Source: Acidovorax sp. Root219 (GTDB lineage Bacteria; Pseudomonadota; Gammaproteobacteria; Burkholderiales; Burkholderiaceae_C). Taken from it: a stretch of DNA of 64,000 nucleotides. The notes beneath the pieces are model-generated. The model had not been told where the DNA came from, ran no database searches, and saw nothing but the letters and a program-made list of their open reading frames with translations. Both the position numbers and the translations under genes were made by a program. Shown here in pieces: positions 55,101 to 64,000 of this stretch. The DNA lies in the NCBI RefSeq assembly GCF_001428665.1, contig NZ_LMIJ01000014.1, forward strand, positions 348,577-412,576, written 5' to 3'. Within the stretch, counting starts at the first letter, position 1, and every line of letters starts with the position of its first letter.

Positions 55101-55652
55101 ATGACCTTTCGCAGCCCGATCCGACACTGCCGCGCCTGCGGCACCGCCGTGGTGTACCGCCTGCCCGACGATGGCGACACCAAGCTGCGCGCCGTGTGCC
55201 CGGCCTGCCACACGGTGCACTACGAGAACCCGCTCAACGTGGTGGGCACGGTGCCTGTGCTGGCCGATGGACGCGTGCTGCTGTGCAAGCGCAACATCGA
55301 GCCGCGCTGGGGCAAGTGGACGCTGCCCGCCGGCTTCATGGAGCTGGAGGAGACCACCTCGCAAGGCGCCGCGCGCGAGACCGACGAGGAGGCCGGCGCG
55401 CAGATCGAGATGGGCCCGCTGTTCAGCCTGCTCAACGTGCGCCGCGTGGGCCAGGTGCATTTCTTCTACCGCGCCACGCTGCTCAGCGAGGTGTTTGACC
55501 CCGGCCACGAGACCATCGAGGCACGCCTGTTCACCGAGGCCGACATCCCGTGGGAAGAGATCGCCTTCCGCACGGTGAAGGAAACGCTGGAGTGCTATTT
55601 CGCCGACCGCAAGGCCGGCGCTTTTGGGCTGCACTGCATCGATATCGAGTGA
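55101..55652 (+). CDS. Nudix hydrolase with zinc ribbon
   Basis: A 183-residue protein. N-terminal zinc ribbon with Cys pairs CRACG and CPACH. The Nudix box spans GFMELEETTSQGAARETDEE and the next AG, matching G-x5-E-x7-REUxEExGU. It would hydrolyse a nucleoside diphosphate linked to another moiety, perhaps ADP-ribose or NADH-like compounds. Length and architecture are normal. A DUF1737 gene follows after 19 bases, so the two probably share an mRNA. Confidence 0.92.
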   Translation: MTFRSPIRHCRACGTAVVYRLPDDGDTKLRAVCPACHTVHYENPLNVVGTVPVLADGRVLLCKRNIEPRWGKWTLPAGFMELEETTSQGAARETDEEAGAQIEMGPLFSLLNVRRVGQVHFFYRATLLSEVFDPGHETIEARLFTEADIPWEEIAFRTVKETLECYFADRKAGAFGLHCIDIE

Positions 55653-55671
55653 GTCTTGAGAGAGGTCTGCC

Positions 55672-55866
55672 ATGAACAGCACTCCACCCGACAACCTGCC
55701 CACCTACCGCCTGCTGACCGGGCCCGATGACGCCGCCTTCTGCAAGCGCGTGAGCGAGGCGCTGGCGCTGGGCTACGCGCTCTATGGATCGCCAGCCGCC
55801 ACGTTCAACGGCGAGCGCGTGATCGTGGCGCAGGCCATCCTCTGGCCCGGCGCCCAGCACCGATAA
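55672..55866 (+). CDS. DUF1737 protein
   Basis: A 64-residue protein that is nearly all DUF1737: YRLLTGPDDAAFCKRVSEAL, then ALGYALYGSPAATFNGERVI. The domain is small, of unknown function, and common in proteobacteria. GAGAGGT lies just upstream of the ATG. It follows the Nudix gene on the same strand with a 19-base gap. No membrane segment or signal peptide. Confidence 0.88.
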   Translation: MNSTPPDNLPTYRLLTGPDDAAFCKRVSEALALGYALYGSPAATFNGERVIVAQAILWPGAQHR

Positions 55867-55933
55867 GTCCTCTCAGTTATCCATTGCGCTGCGCGCCACC
55901 CACGGCGCATGAAACTGGCGCGGCCCAGGCCAG

Positions 55934-56061
55934 TGCCCCCTCGCAAGGGCCGCCCCGCCGCGAAGGCGGCGTATCCAGCCCTTGCGCTGGGGGCGTCCCC
56001 CTCCCGCCTCGCGCAGCGAGACGAGAGAGGGGTGAAGGCGCGAAGCGACTCAGGGGGTGTT
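55934..56061. repeat. GC-rich extragenic repeat (CCCCCTC...GAGGGGG type)
   Basis: Begins GTGCCCCCTCGCAAGG and ends GCGACTCAGGGGGTG, so the ends are inverted (CCCCCT/AGGGGG). It contains internal inverted pieces such as GCCGCGAAGGCGGC and GCCTCGCGCAGCGAG. This looks like the short palindromic elements that recur between genes in Comamonadaceae genomes. It sits between the DUF1737 gene and the end of the PBP1A gene and may serve as a bidirectional transcription barrier. Copy number cannot be checked in one window. Confidence 0.55.
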
Positions 56062-56066
56062 TCACT

Positions 56067-58474
56067 TCAGGGCGGCACCTCGGCCCCTGGCACCTGTCCA
56101 CCGGGTGGCCGCACGCCGACCGGTGGGGGCATGGCAGGCGACAGCGGCGGCAGCACCATCTGCTCGGCCGGGGGCGTCGGAGAGCGCACAGGCGCTTCAG
56201 GCAACGGCAGCAGGTCGGGCTCGCGGATCACGGGCGGCAGGGTGCCTGGGGGCAGCGGTGGCGGGTAGCTGCCGGGCTGTCCAAGCTGGCCAGGCGGTTG
56301 GCCCGGGGCATCGCGGCCGAACAGGTCCATCACCCAGCTGCGCATGCCGGCCATGGCATTGCCCACGGCGCTGGTGTCTTGCTCGTCGATGAAGCGGTCC
56401 TTGCCGTCGAGCACCTGCGAGCGGAAGGACTGCTGCACGAAGTCACCCACCATGGGCAGCGCGCTGTGGGCGCCCTGCCCCCAGTAGTCGCTGCGCAGGG
56501 TCACGCGGCCGTCGTTGAAGCCCACCCAGGCGCCGGCGACCACGCGCGGGTGCATGAGGATGAACCAGCCATCGGTGTTGTCCTGCGTGGTGCCGGTCTT
56601 GCCCGCCACGTCGCCCTGGATGCCATAGCGCGTGCGGATGGCGCGGCCCGTGCCCTTGTCGATCACGCCGCGCATGGTGGCGCGCAGCGTCTGCGCCACG
56701 CCCACGGGCAGCACCTTCTCGGCCGCGGGCGGGGTGAAGGTCTGCAGCACCTTGCCATGGCGGTCCTCGATGCGCGTGATGAGCACCGGCGACACGTAGC
56801 GCCCGGCATTGGCGATGGTGCCGTAGGCCGAGACCATCTCGCGCAGCGTGACCGGGCTGGTACCGAGCGCCAGCGAGGGCACGAGTTCGAGCTTGCTCTC
56901 GCGCACGCCCATGGCGCGCGCCAGCTCGGCCACGTGGGCGGGGCCGACCTTGTGCATGAGCTGGGCCGTGATGGTGTTCTTGGACAGGGCCAGGCCGTCG
57001 GCCAGGGTCATGGGTTCGTCGCTCGGCGGGCCGCCGTCGGTGGGGCGCCAGACCTGGCCGCCGCCCAGGGGGATTTCCACGGCCTCGTCCATCAGCGTGT
57101 CGGTGGGCAGCGCGCCCTGCTCGAAGGCCGCGCCATAGACAAAGGGCTTGAAGGTGGAGCCCGGCTGGCGCCGTGCCTGCTGCACGTGGTCGAACGGGTC
57201 CTGGCCGAAATCGCGGCTGCCCACCCAGGCCAGCACGTGGCCGGTGACCGGGTCCATGGCCATGAAACCGGCCTGCACGCGGGTCTTGTTCTGTCGCAGG
57301 GTGCGCATGAAGGCGGTATCGGCCACCAGGGTCTTGAGCGCTTCTTCTGGCGTAGCACCCTGCTCCACCGCCGTGCGGTATTCGGGCGTGTCGCGCACGA
57401 AGTCCTGCACCAGGTCGGACTGCGGGTTCCACGCGCTGCGCTGGGCCCAGGCGGTGTCGGCAATGCCCTGCAGCTGCTTGCCCTGGCGCGCCACGGCCTG
57501 GTTGGCGAAGGCCTGCAGGCGCGAGTCGATGGTGGTGTGCACCAGCAGGCCGTCGGCATGCAGGCTGTAGCCATTGGCGTCGGCCCAGGCGATCAGGGTC
57601 TTGCGCAGCTGCTGGGCAAAGTGCGGAGCCAGGCCCGTGGCCTCGCTCTGGCGCTCGAAATCGACGCGCAGGGGGCGTTTTTGCAGGGTGTCGAACTGGG
57701 CCTTGTCGAGCTTGTCGCGCTTGACCATCTGCGCCAGCACGGTGTTGCGCCGCGCCTGGGCGCGCTCGGGGTTCATCACCGGGTTGTAGTAGGCCGTGCC
57801 CTTGAGCATGCCGATCAGCGTGGCGCTCTCCAGCAGGTTGAGCTTGTCAGCCGACTTGTCGAAATAGGTGCGCGCCGCCATCTCGATACCGTAGGCGTTG
57901 TACAAAAACGGCACGGTGTTGAGGTAGGTCTCCAGGATCTCGTCCTTGGAGTAGGACATCTCGATCTTGATCGCGGTGATGGCCTCCTTGAGCTTGCGCG
58001 TCAAGGTGCGCGAGCGCCCGATCTCCTCGGGGAACAGGTTGCGCGCCAACTGCTGGGTGATGGTGGAGCCGCCCTGCGGATCCCCGCGTAGCGTGTGCAA
58101 GACGGACGAGGCGGTGCGCCGCCAGTCCATGCCCCAGTGCTCGTAGAAGCGGTGGTCTTCGGTGGCGATGAGCGCATTGATCACGTGCGGTGCGATGCGG
58201 TTGAGCGCCACCCACTCGCGGTTCGCCCACCGGTATTCAGACAGCACCTTGCCGTCGGCCGAGATCAGTTGCGCAGGACGCTCGGTCTTGGCCTTGGTGA
58301 TGTCGCTGATGGAGGGAGTGAATGGGATCAGCGCCACGGTGAAAAGCACCAGGGCCAACGGCAGCGCCAGGATGGCCAGCAGCCACTTGCGGCGTGAGGA
58401 GCCCTTTGCATAGGCCACCACGCGACGCAGGCCGGCGGCCAGGCGCGCGCCCAGGTTGGTGAGAAGGGGCGGCA

Positions 58475-58475
<1 letters not shown>
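56067..58475 (-). CDS. mrcA: Penicillin-binding protein 1A (bifunctional transglycosylase/transpeptidase)
   Basis: An 802-residue class A PBP. A membrane helix (WLLAILALPLALVLFTVALI) is followed by the glycosyltransferase domain (catalytic Glu in IATEDHRFYEHWG, and GGSTITQQLARNLF) and the transpeptidase: active Ser in QPGSTFKPFVYG, LALSKNTITAQ (SxN) and AGKTGTTQDN (KTG). The C-terminal 110 residues are Pro/Gly-rich. It polymerises and cross-links peptidoglycan. Its ATG overlaps the ligA stop (TGATG), showing coupling in the cluster. Confidence 0.95.
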
Positions 58476-61100
<2,625 letters not shown>

Positions 61101-61133
61101 GGGATCTCCTTTCGGCCCGGGATGCCCGGCCAC

Positions 61134-62246
61134 TCAGCTGAACAGGCGCCGCGCCAGCACCGAGCCGGCCGACAGCTCGCGCCCGTCGAGCTGGTCGTAC
61201 AGCAGCTCCAGGTCGGCCGCGATCGGGTCCATGGCCATGGCGGGCAGCGGGTGGCCGTTCTGGTCGCAGAGCACGCCGTCCATGGCCTCGCACAGCGCGG
61301 CGGCCACTTCGCGCAGGCGCGTGAACGGCTGTTCGCCGCGATGCACCTGGGAGACATCCAGGCTCAGGGTCACGTCGCGGATGGCGGACTGGTCCGGGTC
61401 ATCGGCCAGTGCGGCCTGCGTGTCGTAGCCCAGGGTGAGCAGCGGCGGCAGGCCCGGGCTGCCAGTGGGCAGCACCAGGCGGCCTGGCATGGCAGCGGAC
61501 ACGAAGCCCAGGCGCGCGGCGTTCTGGTGGATGTAGCCGGGGCTCCAGGCGGCCTGGCGTGCGCGCAGCATGAAGGCCAGTTGCGCATCGTGGTCGCTGG
61601 CGAACTGGTCGAGCTCGCGGGCACGGGCCACTTCCTGCAGCATGTCGGGAAAGTCGGGGGCGGCGTTCACCGCATCGGCAAAGGCCTGGGCCTTGACCAC
61701 GAATTCGGAGTATTCGATCTCGTTGAGCGCGCCCATGCGGTTGGCCAGCTGCACGCCAGCCTGGAAGCTCTGGTAGCGCTGGCCAGGCGACGGCGTCTCC
61801 CACTGCTGGGTGGCTTCGTTGTAGCCTTCGATGGCAAATGGCTTGCTGCCCGCGCGGCGGGTGGGCGGCATGGCGGCCAGCGCGGCATCGCCTGAAACGA
61901 TGAGCTCAGGCTGCAAGGTGGCGATCACGTCGATCAGCGGGTCGAGCCCCGGCCGGCGCTCCAGCGACATCGGCGGCACCGGCATCTGCAGCGCATCGAG
62001 CACGTCCACCGTGTGCACCGAGGGGTCGGGGCCGCGGTCCAGGCTGTCCAGTTCCGCCGCCGTGAGCTGGGTGGCACCGGCATCGAAACCGGGCTCCTGG
62101 CGCAGCGCCGGGTCGGCCCCGTGCTCGGGCTCCTCGGGCGAGGCGCGCCGCGGCGCGTTGCGGTGCGACGTCCAGGCGTTGTAGGCCACGATGAGGGCCA
62201 GCACCAGGCCGCCGATGATCGCCAGACTCAGTTGCAATGTGCTCAT
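61134..62246 (-). CDS. zipA: ZipA-type cell division protein
   Basis: A 370-residue protein. An N-terminal membrane helix (LQLSLAIIGGLVLALIVAY), a charged and Pro-rich linker, and a C-terminal ZipA domain that binds FtsZ (YIHQNAARLGFVSAAMPGRL, with strands and a final helix region LLYDQLDGRELSAG). The sequence is much longer and less conserved than E. coli ZipA, as usual in beta-proteobacteria. The gene order smc-zipA-ligA is the family norm and supports the call. Confidence 0.88.
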   Translation of the reverse strand: MSTLQLSLAIIGGLVLALIVAYNAWTSHRNAPRRASPEEPEHGADPALRQEPGFDAGATQLTAAELDSLDRGPDPSVHTVDVLDALQMPVPPMSLERRPGLDPLIDVIATLQPELIVSGDAALAAMPPTRRAGSKPFAIEGYNEATQQWETPSPGQRYQSFQAGVQLANRMGALNEIEYSEFVVKAQAFADAVNAAPDFPDMLQEVARARELDQFASDHDAQLAFMLRARQAAWSPGYIHQNAARLGFVSAAMPGRLVLPTGSPGLPPLLTLGYDTQAALADDPDQSAIRDVTLSLDVSQVHRGEQPFTRLREVAAALCEAMDGVLCDQNGHPLPAMAMDPIAADLELLYDQLDGRELSAGSVLARRLFS

Positions 62247-62306
62247 AGATCTCGGTCCGGTCAGTGCCCGGCGGGAAGGCTGCGGAAGCTTGTCTTGGTC
62301 ATCATG

Positions 62307-64000
62307 TCATGCATCGGCCATCGAAAGGGCCGATTCCATGTCCACTGCCACGATGCGCGAGACGCCCTGCTCCTGCATGGTCACGCCGATCAGTTGTTCG
62401 GCCATTTCCATGGCGATCTTGTTGTGGCTGATGAACAGGAACTGCGTGCTCTTGCTCATGCTGGAGACCAGCTTGGCATAGCGCTCGGTGTTGGCGTCGT
62501 CCAGCGGCGCGTCCACCTCGTCCAGCAGGCAGAACGGTGCGGGGTTGAGCTGGAAGATGGCGAACACCAGCGCAATCGCCGTGAGCGCCTTCTCGCCACC
62601 CGACAGCAGGTGGATGGTCTGGTTCTTCTTGCCGGGTGGCTGCGCCATCACCTGCACGCCGGAGTCAAGGATTTCGTCGCCGGTGATGATGAGCCGGGCC
62701 TGGCCGCCACCGAACAGCTCGGGGAACATGCGCCCGAAATGGCCGTTGACAGTGTCGAAGGTGCCCGAGAGCAACTGGCGCGTTTCGCCGTCGATCTTGC
62801 GGATCGCGTCTTCGAGCGTGTTCATGGCCTCGGTCAGGTCGGCCGTCTGTGCGTCGAGGAAGATCTTGCGCTCGCTGGCCAGCTTGAGTTCGTCCAGCGC
62901 CGCCAGGTTCACCGCGCCCAGGGCCGCGATCTCGCGGTGCAGGCGGTCGATTTCGCCCTGCAGGCCAGAGACGCGCACGTTGCCGTCGGCGATCGACTGG
63001 GCCACGGCCTCCAAGTCGGCCTGGGCATCGGCCAGCAAGGTGGTGTACTGCTCCAGGCCCAGGCGCGCGGCCTGCTCCTTGAGCTGGAATTCAGTGATGC
63101 GCGCGCGCAGCGGGTCGAGCGCGCGTTCGAGCTGCATGCGCCGCTCGTCGCTGGCGCGCAGCTTGGCGGTCAGGTCGTCGTACTCGCCACGCTGGGCAGA
63201 CAGGGCCTTCTCGCGCTCCATCTTCACGTCCAGCGCGGCCTGCAGGCCGCCCTGGGCGGCCGCGTCGGACAGGCGGGCCAACTCATCGCGGGCGCGCTGC
63301 TGCTCGTCGGTGAGCGAGGCGGCCTGCTGGTTCGCCGTCTCGATGGAACGGTTGAGTTCGCCGCGGCGCGCCTCCAGGCTGCGCTGCGAGAAGGTGGCCT
63401 CCTGCGCCTGGCGCTCCAGCGTGCGCTGCTGCTCGCGGCAGGCGGCCAGCTTGCGCTCGGCCTCGATCACGCGGTCGCCCAGTTGCGCCTCGCGCTCCTG
63501 GCTGTCGGCCAGCTGCATGTCCAGCTCTTCAAAGCGGGCTTCGGCGGCCACGCGGCGCTCCTGCAGGTCCGCCAATTGCGCCTCGATCTCGGCGATGTCG
63601 GCACCGATCTGTGCGCTGCGCGCACGTGTCTGCTCGGCCAGTTGGGTCAGGCGCAGGGTCTCCACCTGCAGCTCGTGGGCCCGGCTCTGGGCCTCGGTGG
63701 CCTCGCGGCGGGCGCCCACCAGGCGCTGCGAGGCGTCGGCATAGGCGGCCTCGGCGCGGACCAGCGCGGTGCGCGACTCCTCGGCGATCAGGGCCTGGGC
63801 GCGCAGCTCCTTCTCCAGGTGCTCGATCTCCTGCGCGCGGGCCAGCATGCCCGACTGCTCGGAGTCCTGCGCATAGAAGCTCACGCTGTGCGCGCTGACG
63901 GCATGGCCCGAGGGCACGAACACCACCTCGCCCGGTAGCAGCGTGCTGCGGCGGTTCAGCGCTTCATCGAGCGTGGGGGCGGTATAGCAGCCCTGCAGCC
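62307..64000 (-). CDS. smc: Chromosome segregation SMC protein, C-terminal part (5' end outside window)
   Basis: About 564 codons of the C-terminal half, continuing past the window edge. From the edge inward there are the hinge-proximal segment [15 protein letters not shown], coiled coil of about 330 residues rich in Glu, Arg and Ala, and the C-terminal ATPase lobe: signature [17 protein letters not shown], Walker [15 protein letters not shown] and [12 protein letters not shown]. It condenses and organises the nucleoid with ScpA/ScpB. It is 60 bases upstream of zipA in the same direction. Confidence 0.95.
   Translation of the reverse strand, partial: LQGCYTAPTLDEALNRRSTLLPGEVVFVPSGHAVSAHSVSFYAQDSEQSGMLARAQEIEHLEKELRAQALIAEESRTALVRAEAAYADASQRLVGARREATEAQSRAHELQVETLRLTQLAEQTRARSAQIGADIAEIEAQLADLQERRVAAEARFEELDMQLADSQEREAQLGDRVIEAERKLAACREQQRTLERQAQEATFSQRSLEARRGELNRSIETANQQAASLTDEQQRARDELARLSDAAAQGGLQAALDVKMEREKALSAQRGEYDDLTAKLRASDERRMQLERALDPLRARITEFQLKEQAARLGLEQYTTLLADAQADLEAVAQSIADGNVRVSGLQGEIDRLHREIAALGAVNLAALDELKLASERKIFLDAQTADLTEAMNTLEDAIRKIDGETRQLLSGTFDTVNGHFGRMFPELFGGGQARLIITGDEILDSGVQVMAQPPGKKNQTIHLLSGGEKALTAIALVFAIFQLNPAPFCLLDEVDAPLDDANTERYAKLVSSMSKSTQFLFISHNKIAMEMAEQLIGVTMQEQGVSRIVAVDMESALSMADA

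Noticed and set aside
53709-55703. A 664-codon open frame on the minus strand
   Set aside because: It runs antisense to the FAH and Nudix genes and out of frame past the MarR start. Only 53709-54164 codes for a recognisable protein (MarR).
55884-58091. A 735-codon + strand frame antisense to PBP1A
   Set aside because: It is a high-GC third-position shadow of a well-supported gene and has His/Gly/Arg-rich, low-complexity translation.

Overview
The window is high-GC betaproteobacterial chromosome, most like the Comamonadaceae (Acidovorax-type). Supporting signs are the smc - zipA - ligA order, a class I polyhydroxyalkanoate pair (phaC, phaA), an AcoR-type sigma54 regulator with an ExaC/AcoD-like aldehyde dehydrogenase, dense GTG/TTG and 4-bp-overlap starts, and a GC-rich dispersed repeat. 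The genus assignment is inference; there is no rRNA or tRNA in the window to test it.

Layout. 1-7970: nucleoside/nucleobase uptake and salvage (nucleosidase-like lipoprotein, three-gene ABC importer, small secreted protein, AraC regulator, VOC protein, cytosine deaminase) and an SMR exporter. 8140-16060: a diguanylate cyclase, two decayed gene fragments, an unrecognised membrane protein, a tight four-gene operon of a J-domain protein with three unrecognised proteins, a long inverted repeat, yebC, and a fused SpmA/SpmB-like membrane protein. 16063-22150: an accessory island, made of an IS5-family element whose transposase is interrupted by a stop codon, then three visibly AT-richer genes (an EEP-family nuclease and two proteins with nuclease-like C-terminal motifs), closed by an IS-end relic abutting the next core gene. 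22151-26418: AraC regulator, NmrA-like reductase, ZIP metal transporter, and a Fur-boxed small gene plus Mn-type sodA. 26600-30752: a second accessory stretch with a decayed Mor-like phage activator, small overlapping reading frames, a lipoprotein, a 779-residue zinc-ribbon/nuclease-like protein and a truncated holin-like gene. 30892-43100: EAL phosphodiesterase, TetR/VOC divergent pair, Ser/Thr kinase fused to a cyclic-nucleotide-binding domain, aldehyde dehydrogenase plus DUF779 with a textbook sigma54 promoter, a PEP-mutase-like protein, the AcoR-type activator, a Cys/Met PLP enzyme and exonuclease I. 43104-49500: lytic transglycosylase, cobalamin riboswitch with a TonB-dependent receptor and PepSY protein, and two small proteins. 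49541-55866: phaA, phaC, a small membrane protein, pgeF, marR, an FAH-family hydrolase, a Nudix hydrolase and a DUF1737 protein. 55934-64000: dispersed repeat, then the minus-strand cluster smc, zipA, unknown membrane gene, ligA, PBP1A.

Genes that plausibly work together: the ABC importer with the lipoprotein nucleosidase and cytosine deaminase; the AcoR-type regulator with the sigma54-driven aldehyde dehydrogenase and DUF779; the B12 riboswitch with the receptor and PepSY protein; Fur with the orfX-like gene and sodA; the TetR regulator with the VOC gene through two shared operators. The best candidates for undescribed systems are the three-gene island at 17369-21987, the J-domain operon at 10775-13682 and the single large protein at 27978-30317.
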